From NCBI RefSeq assembly GCF_003056725.1, contig NZ_QBKZ01000004.1, positions 445,360 to 509,359 on the forward strand: a stretch of 64,000 nt of DNA. The letters are read 5' to 3'. Positions 16,515 through 25,409 of the stretch are shown here, piece after piece. Source of the DNA: Mangrovicoccus ximenensis (GTDB taxonomy: Bacteria; Pseudomonadota; Alphaproteobacteria; Rhodobacterales; Rhodobacteraceae). A program made the position numbers and the translations under genes. A model generated the notes under the pieces. That model saw nothing but the letters and a program-made list of their open reading frames with translations. It was not told the DNA's origin and did not search any database. The first letter of the stretch is position 1; each line of letters starts with the position of its first letter.

Positions 16515-16988
16515 ATGCCAGAGACCGGACCGCAAACGGGCGACAACGCGCCGGATTTCACCCTGCCGCAGGATGGCGGCGACGATGTCACCCTCTCGGC
16601 ACAGGCCCCCGCGCCGGTGGTCCTGTACTTCTATCCGAAGGACGATACCAGCGGCTGCACCAAGGAAGCCATCGCCTTCACCGGGCTGATGCCCGAGTTC
16701 GAGGCAGTCGGCGTCAAGGTCATGGGCATCTCGAAGGACACGGTCGCCAAGCATGCCAAGTTCCGCGCCAAGCACGAGCTCGGCGTGCAGCTCCTGTCGG
16801 ACGAGGACGGCGCGGTCTGCGAGGCCTATGGCACCTGGGTCGAGAAATCCATGTACGGCAAGAAATACATGGGGATCGAGCGGTCCACCTTCCTGATCGG
16901 CGCGGACGGCAAGGTCGCGCAGGTCTGGCGCAAGGTGAAGGTGCCCGGCCATGCCGAGGCGGTGCTCGAGGCGGCAAAGGCGCTGTGA
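16515..16988 (+). CDS. bcp: thioredoxin-dependent peroxiredoxin, Bcp/PrxQ type
   Basis: A complete 157-residue cytoplasmic peroxidase that reduces hydroperoxides. Landmarks are APVVLYFYPKDDTSGCTKEA with the peroxidatic cysteine, LLSDEDGAVCEAYGTW, and GIERSTFLIGADGKVAQVWR. The position five residues after the peroxidatic Cys, often a resolving Cys in BCP proteins (CTKEAC), is Ile here, so it belongs to the 1-Cys or alternative-resolving group. ATG 16515 follows GAGGACA. It is divergent from the YhdP-like gene. Confidence 0.9.
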   Translation: MPETGPQTGDNAPDFTLPQDGGDDVTLSAQAPAPVVLYFYPKDDTSGCTKEAIAFTGLMPEFEAVGVKVMGISKDTVAKHAKFRAKHELGVQLLSDEDGAVCEAYGTWVEKSMYGKKYMGIERSTFLIGADGKVAQVWRKVKVPGHAEAVLEAAKAL

Positions 16989-17045
16989 CCCCGCCGGTCG
17001 CGCTGCCCGAGCGCTGGGACACGCCTGCCGGGCAGGTCGCCGCCG
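16985..17045 (+). pseudogene. start of an unidentified gene downstream of bcp
   Basis: A GTG at 16985 overlaps the bcp stop (GTGA) and opens VTPPVALPERWDTPAGQ. The overlap indicates translational coupling with bcp. After about 17045 the sequence becomes the antisense of a multiheme cytochrome, so only about 20 residues remain and the product cannot be identified. Confidence 0.35.
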
Positions 17046-18232
17046 CGGCCTTCGTGGCAGGAGGTGCAGGCATCCGGCGCGCCGGTCGCGGCCGCCAGAT
17101 CGGGGCGCGGAACGCGGAAGGCGTGGTCGGCGCGCGGATCGTTGCCCATGTAGACCGTCTGCGGCATGTGGCAGGCGGTGCATTGCGCACCGGCGCTTCC
17201 GTCGGGGTGATGCGTGTGCTCCGGCCCGTCGAAGACCCGCAGCGGCAGCGTCGGAAAGCCCGGGTTGCCCGCCGGGCTGTGGCACTGGGTGCAGAGCGCG
17301 TTGCCCTCGGCGATGCGCCGCCCGGAATGCGGGTCGTGGCAATTGGCGCAGGTGACGCCCCGGGCGTTCATCTTCGACTGCAGGAAGCTGCCCGTCACAT
17401 AGACCTCGTCGCGGATCTGCCCGTCCGGCCAGTAGAGCCCGGGGCGCAGCAGCGACAGATTATAGGCGTCGTGATAGGGCGTGCCCGCGGGCACGGAGGC
17501 ATCGGTGAAGGCCTCGCGCCGGGAATGGCAGCCGCCGCAGGTGTCGAGGAACCCGGCCGGATCCGACAGCTCGGCCAGCCCGTGCTGCGCGGGCGGCGGC
17601 GCGTCCGGCGTCTCCGCCCAGGCCAGATGCGCGGCGCCGGGGCCATGGCAGGTTTCGCATCCGACGCCGATCTCGGCCTGGACCGAGGCATAGCTGCGGG
17701 TATCGGGATCGTACTCCGCCTCGTAGCCGGTGGCATGGCAGACCGCGCAGCGGCCGTTCCAGCTCTTGTAGGGGCCGCTCCAATGCATCGCGTCCGAAGG
17801 CGGCGGGTTCAGCTCCGGATAGAGATGGAACCAGCGCCCGGCCTCGGTGTCCCAGACCACGTCGAAGCTCTGCAGCCGCCCCGGTGCGGTCTCGAACAGG
17901 TATTGCTGCAGCGGCTCGATGCCAACGACGGAATGGACCGGGTAGTCGGTGACGCTGCCGTCGCGCTCGGTGACGACGGCATGGCGCGATCCGTCGGCGG
18001 CGATGCGGAACGCGACCTGCATATCGCCGAGCGCGAAGGAGGTGCCGTCGAAATCGGCGCGGATGTTTTCCGGTGCGGGCCAGGTCCAGGCGGCGGCATG
18101 GTGCGATCCGGCCCAGGCAGCGGCCTCGGCCTCATGGCAGCCGGTGCAGCTCTCCGACCCGGCATGACCCGGCTGCTGCGCGGCAAGCGGCAGGCAGGAG
18201 AGGAAGAGCAGCAGGCAGGCGAGGCGGATCAT
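17046..18232 (-). pseudogene. multiheme c-type cytochrome (at least eight hemes), C-terminus missing
   Basis: From ATG 18232 a signal peptide (MIRLACLLLFLSCLPLAAQQ) leads into a periplasmic protein with eight CxxCH sites: CTGCH, CAVCH, CETCH, CGGCH, CANCH, CTQCH, CTACH and CTSCH. The spacing and phrases such as SWNGRCAVCHATGYEAEYDP and GVGCETCHGPGAAHLAW match the cytochrome c554-like multiheme proteins that often carry C-terminal TPR repeats. The reading is interrupted right after CTSCHE (about 17050), where it meets the gene following bcp. The TPR part and any later hemes are therefore unknown. Its role would be periplasmic electron transfer. Confidence 0.75.
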
Positions 18233-18561
18233 GGCGGCTTCCGGTTCGGGGCGGTCCCGGCCAGAGTGTCAGGGAAACCGCCGCGCCGCCATGGACGGAA
18301 TTGTCCCGGTCTGCGGGAAAATGCCCTGCCCCGCCATGAACGCGGGCTACGTTCCCAATGTGGTTTTGGCAAGAGTTGCCGCTGGCGCAGGCCTGCCAGC
18401 GCCCAGCCACTCCATGGCGGATTATCCAATCCTTAACATTTACTTATGGGATTGCCTGCCGTCTTCCGCATGTCTCGTCTGGACGCACCAGCCCACACAG
18501 GCTTCCACATCGAAAACTGCAATTGCGCCCCAAGAACGCCCCAAGACCGGAGGACTTCGGA

Positions 18562-18759
18562 ATGAAACCACTGACCGACAGAAGTATTCGTGCAGCCCTC
18601 CCCAGAGCACCTGGGTTTGCCGAACTCTCCGATCCTGGGTTCCGTGGGCTGTCCTTGCGCGGCCATCACGTCGGCATTTCTGCGTCGAAGAGCGCGGGGA
18701 GATTGCCTGATTGCGTGCAGGAGGTACCGGCTTCCGCGGGAGCACGCTCCGCCAGCTAG
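18562..18759 (+). pseudogene. possible P4-type tyrosine integrase, N-terminal remnant
   Basis: ATG 18562 with GGAGGACTTCGG upstream opens MKPLTDRSIRAALPRAPGFA then ELSDPGFRGLSLR. This resembles the arm-DNA-binding domain of P4-type integrases (LTD--IRA-KP------LSD-----GL-LRV). After about 35 residues the similarity ends and the frame stops at 18759. No catalytic domain or tRNA attachment site is visible nearby. It could be the relic of an integrative element cut by rearrangement. Confidence 0.4.
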
Positions 18760-19196
18760 GCCGTCCAACGCCCGGAAGCTTCGAAGCTGGCGCGAAACCC
18801 GGCCCTCCGGCCGCATGTTCGGGACCTCCGGCCGACAGCGGCGACCCGGATCCGGGCGCGGGGCGCAGAGCCCCGGGCAGATTTCCCCGCGCCTTCCCAG
18901 GGCACGTGGAGCGGGGTGCGGCCAGTCCTTCGTGTCGTCGCACATCATGACGGGCGACAGTCCTGCCGAGGCTGGAAACAGGGCGGCGCCCCGCCGCAGG
19001 GAGGGCATTCTCCTCCCGGACGGCCGACGCCCGGCAACCGGCATTCCGGCCGAGAGGGAAACCCGCTTCGCGAGACTGCTGCAGCCGCCGAGGCAGCCGG
19101 GTGACGGCACCGAAGCCCGCAAGAAGACCATCTCCGCATCGGCAGGGCATGGCACAGGGGCATTGCGCAACGGCCCGTCCGGGATCCGGGGCAAGA
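18760..19196. other. non-coding or degraded stretch
   Basis: Open frames exist on both strands, but all are arginine/proline/glycine-rich, lack ribosome sites and match no family I know. I see no repeat or RNA gene here. It lies between an integrase remnant and a cut ABC ATPase, within a zone of mobile-element relics. Confidence 0.4.
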
Positions 19197-19588
19197 TCAG
19201 GCCGGGACCGGACCTTGCAGCCGCAGCGTTCCCAAGCAGCAGACATGGCCGAGCAGCGCGGCGTCATGGCTGATCGCGAGGATGCCGATGCCATCCCCTG
19301 CCGCCCGCCGCCGCAGCAGCTGCCAGATCTGCGCTTGCGACACGGCGTCGAGCGGCGCGGTGATCTCGTCGGCGATCAGGTAGCGCGGGCGCACCGCCAA
19401 CGCGCGCAGGATCGAGATCCGCTGCAGCTGGCCGCCGGAAAGTTCGTGCGGATAGCGCTCGAGCCAGTCCGGCGCCACGCCGAAATCGCGCATCGTTCCG
19501 GGATCGGCGGCGCCGCCCTCGGCGAGGATGCGGCCGGTCCGCCAGCGCGGGTTCATCGACGCCAGCGGCGCCTGGTGCAGGTACCGGA
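19197..19588 (-). pseudogene. oligopeptide/nickel-type ABC transporter ATPase, C-terminal fragment
   Basis: The frame starting around 19588 encodes YLHQAPLASMNPRW (Q-loop region typical of DppF/OppF), the ABC signature YPHELSGGQLQRISILRALA, Walker B RYLIADEITAPLD, the D-loop and the H-loop ISHD. The Walker A segment upstream is missing because the sequence changes to an unrelated plus-strand frame at about 19588. The stop is at 19197. It may belong to a peptide/nickel transporter like the one at 14.3 kb, but no link can be shown. Confidence 0.75.
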
Positions 19589-19785
19589 TGGAGCGGATCC
19601 GCGAGGCGGTGGCGGCGCGCACGCCGACCCAGCGCGATGCCGACCGGCGGCTCTTCCTGTCGCGGCTGTCGGACCCGCTGGAGCGCGGCGATTTCGAACG
19701 GCTCGGCTGGGCCTCGGCGCTGAACGCGCGGGCGATGGCGGCTTTCTGGGAAGAACTGGTTCCGGGGCTTTTCGACGACCTCTGA
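19589..19785 (+). pseudogene. C-terminal fragment of an unidentified protein
   Basis: About 64 residues with good coding character run to a stop at 19785: REAVAARTPTQRDADRRLFL, SRLSDPLERGDFERLGWASA, then LNARAMAAFWEELVPGLFDD. It is predominantly helical and acidic at the end. I do not recognise the family. It starts abruptly at the junction with the ABC ATPase fragment at about 19588, so its N-terminal part is missing. Confidence 0.4.
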
Positions 19786-20206
19786 CGGTCCGGTTCCGAT
19801 CCTCTGCGGGTCTGCCGGCGGCATCGACTCGCGGGCAGAACGGCGCCAAGATGTGCGGGACCATGAACCAGTTTTGCCTGAGTGGGGCGGATCAGGATTT
19901 GATCCGGGGGGCATATCCCCGCCGAACCGGGATTGCGCCGTCAGCTTGGCGCCGGAGAAACAGGGCGGTGCCGGCTGCCGCCATGTGGAACTCCGCCAGG
20001 ATCGGCTGTCCGTCGCACGCGCTGTACCGGGGAGCGAGGAAGTCGGCAGGCGGTCGGGCATTCCTGCCGATGTCGCGGGCCGGCTGAAGCTGCCGGAGCG
20101 CGGGAACCGCGGACTGCGCCAAGGTGAAGAGGATCGCCACCGGTCCGCCGCTCGGAGCGGTGGCAGGGTGCATCACCTTTGCGATGGCGGCGCTGCCCCT
20201 GAAACG
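19786..20206. other. non-coding or degraded stretch before IS remnants
   Basis: No recognisable gene. A short inverted repeat, GGATCA-GGATT-TGATCC, lies at about 19888-19904. A minus-strand frame (19892-20323) overlaps the IS3 remnant and does not resemble any family I know. The stretch is probably decayed mobile-element DNA. Confidence 0.4.
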
Positions 20207-20500
20207 ATGATCGCCTTCATCGATGCCCGCCGGCAGCACGAGTTCGGCCGTCTCGGCGCCATCGGTCCGGGTCCTGCGGCGAATGCGGGCCGCCCCGTCC
20301 ACCTGTTGCGTCCACCCCGACAAACGCGCCGCCCCGTCCCGGCGGCGGGATCCTGTGCGTCAGGACGATGCCCTGCGCATTGAGATCCGGCGGGTCTCCG
20401 AGAAGAACCGGCGCGTCTGCGGCGTGCGGAAAATCCGGCGCCGGCCCGAAAGGGAAGGTTTGCCTGTCGCGCTGCACCGCGGCTCGCGTGATGAAGGAAT
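20207..20500 (+). mobile_element. degenerate IS3-family orfB (transposase) remnant
   Basis: ATG 20207 opens MIAFIDARRQ, matching the MIAFID-HR start of IS3-group OrfB. The next segment is in a different frame: APSTCCVHPDKRAAPSRRRD, DALRIEIRRVSEKNRRVCGV, then RKIRRRPEREGL. These correspond to the OrfB consensus APSTYY--------DP, EIRRVYDEN--VYG-RKVWRQL-REG. At least two frameshifts (near 20250 and 20465) and loss of the catalytic DDE region make it non-functional. Confidence 0.65.
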
Positions 20501-20539
20501 GAGCCATTGCACGCCGTCGCCAGCGGTGCTCGAACCGAT

Positions 20540-20609
20540 GGCGCATCAATGGCTTACCATAGGATTTCCAGTTGGTCGTGCGGTGGCGGGCGGGGGCTGG
20601 CTTGCTCAT
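20540..20609 (-). mobile_element. IS5-family transposase N-terminal remnant
   Basis: From an ATG at 20609 the minus strand reads MSKPAPARHRTTNWKSYGKP, the conserved start of IS5-type transposases (MSKP-P--YRTTNW--YN-AL). Similarity stops after about 23 residues, where it abuts the IS3 remnant. The bases just upstream (GGTTCAGAGCCTGCC on the minus strand) may include the old terminal inverted repeat. Confidence 0.6.
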
Positions 20610-20749
20610 GGCAGGCTCTGAACCCACCGGATTCACGCCGTGAAGCCCGGAAGTCGACGAGTTCTGCAACAATGCCGATGGCATCGCAGGGGATATCGAC
20701 CGTGACCGCGGCTGAAGGGCCGATCCTCGTCGCGATGCGGTTCAGCTCA

Positions 20750-23700
20750 CTAGTTTTGCCGGAGCGAGACAAGGTAGGATTTGTAGGCCGCACGCGCCTC
20801 GGAGAGCAAGCCGCCGACCCGGTTCATCGAGGGGGCGACCTTCTTCAACTCTTCCTCCAGGTCCCTCATGACGTCGGCCATCTGCATTGCACCGACCATC
20901 TTGCACGAGCTTTTCAGATTATGGGATGTCCGGCGGGCGATGTCGAATTCCTTGGCGCGGATATCGGTCCCGAGAGATTGGATCGAGGCCTGCGTCGAGG
21001 AAATGAAGGACCGCAGGAAATCGCCGAAGCCATCCCCGAGCAGGCCTTTCGTCTCCATCAATATCTTTCGGTCGAAGGCAACTGACTTGCGGGAAACGGT
21101 TGTCCCGGCATCGGCACCGGGCGGTGCATCCGGAACGCCTGTGCGAGCCGCGTCCGCCGGGCCGGGCACCTCCACGATGTCCTGCGGTTCGGCGGCATTG
21201 CCGGCGGCGTCCAAATGCACTGGTTCCGCGGGCAGGTTCGGCGGGACGTCTGCCGGGGTGGTCCGCTCTGCAGCACGTTCGGGCACTGGTTCGGCGGACG
21301 GGGCCGTGTCTGCCGCAGGTTCAAGGTCCTTGCCCCGCCAGTCGGGCAGCCAATTCTGAATGGCCCTGACGAGGTCCTCCCGGCGTACCGGCTTGGTCAT
21401 GAAATCATCCATGCCGGCTTTCAGGCAGGCCTGCCGGTCCGAAGCCTGGGCATTTGCCGTCAGCGCCAGGACCGGGATTTCCGGGATGATCCGGTTCTCC
21501 ATCTGATAGCGCAGCTTTTCGGCGGCTTCGAGACCGTCCATCACCGGCATCTGGCAGTCGAGAAAGACAATTTCCAGCTTCGGATCCGCTGCAATCGCGC
21601 TGAGCGCCTCCTGGCCGTTCCAGGCCGAGGTGACGTCGCATCCGAGCCCCTCCAGGGCGGCGCGTCCGTAGATCTGGTTCACTTGGTCATCATCGACGAG
21701 AAGCACCCGAAGCCCGTCGAACCGGACCGGTCGGTCCTCTTTCGGGGGGCGGCGCCGGTCGCTCATGTCGGCGCGGCGGCTCAGCGCGTGATACACGCGG
21801 TCGACGACGGTGACGGCCGTATGGGGAAACTGGATCAGGAAATCGGCCATGTCCCGCTCCTTGGGCGTGACCGCGCGGCCCGTGAGGCGCGAGGACCGCA
21901 GGATGCCGATCCTTGTCGGCGCCCCGTCTCCGGGGTGCTCGCGGAACCGCTGCAATTCCCCGGCATGCGCGGCGTCCGGAACCAGGATGAGATCGATCGG
22001 ATCGCCGATCTCCAGGGCCTGATGCAGCATCTCTTCCGCGGAGGCGAGATCCTCTGCGAGCCGGACCTCTGCGCCGGCCGTTTCGATTGCGGTTACGGCG
22101 GCATCGCGCTGCGGGCTTTCGGGAGCGTAGAGCAGGATGTTGTGGATGCCGAGGAAGCAGGATTTGCGGCGTTGCGGCCGGTTGAAATTGTCGCCTTTCA
22201 GCGTCAGCTCGAAGGAGAAGCGCGAGCCCCGGCCCGGCGTGCTTTCCGCTGCCACCCGGCTGCCCATCGCCGAGACGATTTCCCGCGTGATCGACAGCCC
22301 GAGGCCGGTGCCGCCGAAATTGCGCGTCGTCGAGATGTCGGCTTGCTGGAACGGTTCGAAAATGGCGTCGAGACGGTCCTGCTCGATGCCGATGCCGGTA
22401 TCTGCGACGCTGAATTCGAACACGGATTCCCCGTCGGGCAGCCGCTTCTTGAGCACGACGCCGATCGTGACGGAGCCTTCGGAGGTGAACTTCACCGCGT
22501 TGGACACGAGATTGGTGAGCACCTGGCGCAGCTTGAACCCGTCGACCATGACCGGGATGCAGGCCTGCATCGGCAGCGACAGCACCAGTTCCACCCCCTT
22601 GTCCGCCGCCAGGACATTCGCCGCATTGGCAACTTCGGTGACGATGTCTCCGAGATTGGCTTCCTGGGGGTCGAGCTCGATGTTCTGCGCTTCGATCTTC
22701 GAGAAATCCAGGATCTGGTTGATCAGGGCCAGGAGGCCCTCGGCCGAGGAACTGAGCGTCTGGGCGTATTTTGCCTGCTCCTCGTTCAGGCCGGAATTGC
22801 GCAGCAGATCCGACATGCCGATGATCCCGTTCAGCGGCGTGCGCATCTCATGGCTCATCGTCGCGAGGAACCGGGTCTTCTGGTAGTTCGACTGCTCTGC
22901 CGCTCCGGCGGCTTCGGCGGCGCGGGCGGCAGCGGCCTGGCCGAGCCTGATCTGCCGGAAATTCAGGAACATGGTCAGGCTCAGGAACAGGAAGCCGCCG
23001 AGCACGTAGAGCTGTGCGCCGAGTTCCCGCTCGAGGAAATGCGCGCGGAAGCTGACCGGCTCCAGCCAGTAGTCGAGTGCCAGGCTTTCCGCCCCGATCT
23101 CGGCGCTGACCCGCATCATGCGGGGCTGAACGTTCCCCCCGGGACCGGGCTCTGCCGGCAGGGGGAGGGGCGGCGGGGAGATCGCCAGGGACGGGTCCTT
23201 CACCGAAGCGGGAAGCCCGAGATTCTCGATGAACTGCGCCGTGCCGAAAGTCAGGAACAGGACGCCCTTTGCCCCGGTGGTGCTGTAGCGCGTGTCGAGC
23301 CCGACCGGGTGCAGCAGGGTGACAAGCGCCGGATCCGCGTTGCGGGCCGCCAGGACGCCGCCGGGGATCGCCCGGAGCGTGTCCGCGCCGGAGCCCTTCT
23401 GATCGTCGAGGCTGGCCGTGACCCGTGCCCCGAGCATGTCCTTGTCGACAACGCTGCCGCCGATGGTGCCGTCGACGGCCAATACCTGGCGGCGCGGACC
23501 GTCCGGGATCCATCCGTAGCGGTGCACCGAGTCGGCGCCGGGCTCGGATTTCACCGCGAATTCGGTGAAGGTGAACAGCTCTCCGGCGTCGATTTCGCGC
23601 GACGCCATGTAGAGCCCTTCCAGCGCCCTCAGCTGCGCCTGGAACTGCTCAAGCTCCTTGGCGAAGCGGGAGCCGAGCATTTCCGAAAGGTAGCTGCGGT

Positions 23701-23866
23701 CCTGGGCCAGCCGTTCCGCGTAGCTGGTGCGCAGGAAGGAAAAATCCGCGGCGATGCAGGCGATCAGGACCAGCCCCGCCATCAGGATGACCGGACCGCC
23801 GGAGGATCTTGTCCGGCCCTTGCGGGGTGCGGCCGTCCCGGCCGCTTCGATCGCTGCACTCACCAC
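20750..23866 (-). CDS. CHASE-type hybrid sensor histidine kinase with receiver and Hpt domains
   Basis: A 1038-residue membrane sensor. TM1 lies at about 25-45 and TM2 at about 285-303, enclosing a periplasmic CHASE-like sensor (residues 48-283). HisKA follows with His339 in ATMSHEMRTPLNGIIGMSDL, then HATPase with N456, DTGIGI and GGTGLGL. A first receiver-like segment (about 570-695) lacks a clear phospho-acceptor. A canonical receiver follows (VDDD at 724-727, D770 in FLDCQMPVMDGLEA, K825). A Pro/Ala-rich linker leads to an Hpt domain with His982 in TSHNLKSSCKMVGA. The architecture supports an ArcB-like His-Asp-His relay. GTG 23866 has GGAGG seven bases upstream and overlaps the preceding regulator gene by 7 bases, indicating one transcription unit. 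Confidence 0.92.
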   Translation of the reverse strand: MVSAAIEAAGTAAPRKGRTRSSGGPVILMAGLVLIACIAADFSFLRTSYAERLAQDRSYLSEMLGSRFAKELEQFQAQLRALEGLYMASREIDAGELFTFTEFAVKSEPGADSVHRYGWIPDGPRRQVLAVDGTIGGSVVDKDMLGARVTASLDDQKGSGADTLRAIPGGVLAARNADPALVTLLHPVGLDTRYSTTGAKGVLFLTFGTAQFIENLGLPASVKDPSLAISPPPLPLPAEPGPGGNVQPRMMRVSAEIGAESLALDYWLEPVSFRAHFLERELGAQLYVLGGFLFLSLTMFLNFRQIRLGQAAAARAAEAAGAAEQSNYQKTRFLATMSHEMRTPLNGIIGMSDLLRNSGLNEEQAKYAQTLSSSAEGLLALINQILDFSKIEAQNIELDPQEANLGDIVTEVANAANVLAADKGVELVLSLPMQACIPVMVDGFKLRQVLTNLVSNAVKFTSEGSVTIGVVLKKRLPDGESVFEFSVADTGIGIEQDRLDAIFEPFQQADISTTRNFGGTGLGLSITREIVSAMGSRVAAESTPGRGSRFSFELTLKGDNFNRPQRRKSCFLGIHNILLYAPESPQRDAAVTAIETAGAEVRLAEDLASAEEMLHQALEIGDPIDLILVPDAAHAGELQRFREHPGDGAPTRIGILRSSRLTGRAVTPKERDMADFLIQFPHTAVTVVDRVYHALSRRADMSDRRRPPKEDRPVRFDGLRVLLVDDDQVNQIYGRAALEGLGCDVTSAWNGQEALSAIAADPKLEIVFLDCQMPVMDGLEAAEKLRYQMENRIIPEIPVLALTANAQASDRQACLKAGMDDFMTKPVRREDLVRAIQNWLPDWRGKDLEPAADTAPSAEPVPERAAERTTPADVPPNLPAEPVHLDAAGNAAEPQDIVEVPGPADAARTGVPDAPPGADAGTTVSRKSVAFDRKILMETKGLLGDGFGDFLRSFISSTQASIQSLGTDIRAKEFDIARRTSHNLKSSCKMVGAMQMADVMRDLEEELKKVAPSMNRVGGLLSEARAAYKSYLVSLRQN

Positions 23867-24810
23867 TCGAATTCCTCCCGGCTTCTGGCGATCGCGGCAA
23901 CCTGGTTGCCGCTTTCGTTGTATCTCACGTCATCGAAGGACATCGCCTTGGCCCGCAGGATGCCGCGGCCATGCGATGCGGCCGAGCGGGACATGTCGAT
24001 CTGCATGAAGTCCCGCCAGTTGAACCCCGGTCCCGGATCGGTCACGGCCAGCAGTACGCCGCCGGACCGGCGCATCACCGCGGCCGTGGCATGCTGGTCG
24101 CGCGGCAGCGCCGCGAGCCGCCGCTCGATTTCCGCCGAAAGGGTGCCCTGCGACAGCAGCACCCCCTTGGCTTCGTAGCCGATCCGGCACAGCCCGTGTT
24201 CCACCGCGTTGCCGAGGAGGGCCGCGATGCCGTCCAGCGTCCGTTCGGGATCGGGGAAGTAGTTTGCGACGAAGCCCGCCAGATCCAGTGCTTCCTGCGG
24301 CGTGCGGAACCGGAACCGGACGGCGTCGGTCAGGTCGAAGCCGATCGTGCTGACCCGTGCGCTCTGCAGCGCGGCCGCCTGCTGCGACTGGCGCAGCGCC
24401 GAGGCCAGGACAGAGGCCAGGAGCCGCGGATCGGGCGGCTTCTCGAGATAGTAGAACACCCCGGCCTCGATCCCTTCGCGGACCTCTTCGGGTGTGTTGG
24501 CGCCGGTGACCATGACGACCGGAATGCGCGAGAAGGGCGCGGTCTTCTTCATCTCCGCGACGGTCCGGATTCCGTCCAGCCCCGGCATGTCGCGGTCCAG
24601 CAGAACGACGCGGGTTTCGGGATGCGCCGCCAGCAGGCGCAGCGCCTCGGCCCCGTCGGAGGCTTCGAGCGGCCGGTAGCCCAGCCTCGCGACCAGGCTC
24701 TTCATCATCAGCCGGGCCGTCGGGTCGTCATCGACCGCCATGACCGTGACCTCGCCCGCCTGGCCCGGCGAGGCTGCGTCCTGCACATCTATCGCGTCGG
24801 TCATCGTCAT
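23860..24810 (-). CDS. response regulator with C-terminal RsbW-like ATPase domain
   Basis: A 316-residue protein. Residues 20-135 form a receiver: MAVDDDP acidic pocket, phospho-acceptor D72 in LLDRDMPGLDG, VTGAN, and K124 in YLEKPPD. After a helical linker, residues about 155-305 form a GHKL ATPase of the HATPase_c_2 / anti-sigma type, with an N-box in LLGNAVEHGLCRIGYEA, the G1 box TDPGPGFNW and the glycine box SHGRGI. No HisKA or DNA-binding domain is present. The ATPase may act as a phosphorylation-gated anti-sigma or partner-switching kinase. It overlaps the hybrid kinase downstream and the HlyD gene upstream (4 bases), so all three are probably co-expressed. Confidence 0.85.
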   Translation of the reverse strand: MTMTDAIDVQDAASPGQAGEVTVMAVDDDPTARLMMKSLVARLGYRPLEASDGAEALRLLAAHPETRVVLLDRDMPGLDGIRTVAEMKKTAPFSRIPVVMVTGANTPEEVREGIEAGVFYYLEKPPDPRLLASVLASALRQSQQAAALQSARVSTIGFDLTDAVRFRFRTPQEALDLAGFVANYFPDPERTLDGIAALLGNAVEHGLCRIGYEAKGVLLSQGTLSAEIERRLAALPRDQHATAAVMRRSGGVLLAVTDPGPGFNWRDFMQIDMSRSAASHGRGILRAKAMSFDDVRYNESGNQVAAIARSREEFEW

Positions 24811-25265
24811 TTTTCCCGGAACGCGTCCTCTAGCGCCAGCTTCATCGGCTTGAACAGGTATTCGAGAATGGTGCGGGAACCGTTAACTATCTCGGCATCC
24901 ACCTGCATTCCCGGCAGAAGCGGCTGTTCCGTCTGGCCGTCGCTCAGGGATTGCCGCTGCAGCGCGATCTCGGCCGCGTAATAGACCTGGCCCTGCTCCG
25001 AGATCAGCGCGCCGGGCGAGACCGAGGCAACTTCGCCCGGCACCTTGCCGAAGCGGGTGAAATCGAGCGCGCCGACCCGGATTTCGGCATGCAGCCCCGG
25101 CGAGACGCGGCTGACATCGGCGGCGGGGATCCGCACCCGGGCAACCAGCCGTTCGCCGGCCGGCACGATATGCGCGACAGGCTGGCCCGGGGCGACGAAA
25201 TCGCCGGGCGCGAGCCGCTCGGGCAGCTTGACCATGCCATCGACCGGCGCCAGCACGCGCGCCGG
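24807..25265 (-). pseudogene. HlyD-type membrane fusion protein of a type I secretion system, C-terminal fragment
   Basis: The frame encodes the distal lipoyl/beta-barrel part of an HlyD-family adaptor: RVLAPVDGMVKLPERLAPGD, FVAPGQPVAHIVPAGERLVA, then VRIPAADVSRVSPGLHAEIR and the conserved ending SRTILEYLFKPMKLALEDAF. The last phrase is the classic HlyD/LapC terminus. The N-terminal transmembrane helix and coiled coil are missing because the sequence changes at about 25265. It overlaps the next gene (the receiver-ATPase regulator) by 4 bases, suggesting an operon for RTX-type export coupled to signalling genes. Confidence 0.8.
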
Positions 25266-25409
25266 AACACCCCGCGGCGAAGTCCCGGGATGCAACCGCC
25301 CGGACCGCGTCTCCGGCAGCAGTCCGGGACGGGGACGCGGCCTCCGGAACTGCAATCCCCGCCCGGCCGCCTGCCGGACGGGCCCTGGCTGCGAAAAGGA
25401 AACCTGACG

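Noticed and set aside
18300..18560. tRNA gene as attachment site for the integrase remnant
   Set aside because: I looked for a T-loop GGTTCRANTCC and a cloverleaf and found none in this stretch or elsewhere in the window.
19892..20323. A 143-residue minus-strand ORF
   Set aside because: It overlaps the IS3 orfB remnant, has no ribosome site and resembles no known family.
21215..24178. A 987-residue plus-strand open frame
   Set aside because: It is a GC-rich shadow antisense to the hybrid histidine kinase, whose domains are unambiguous.
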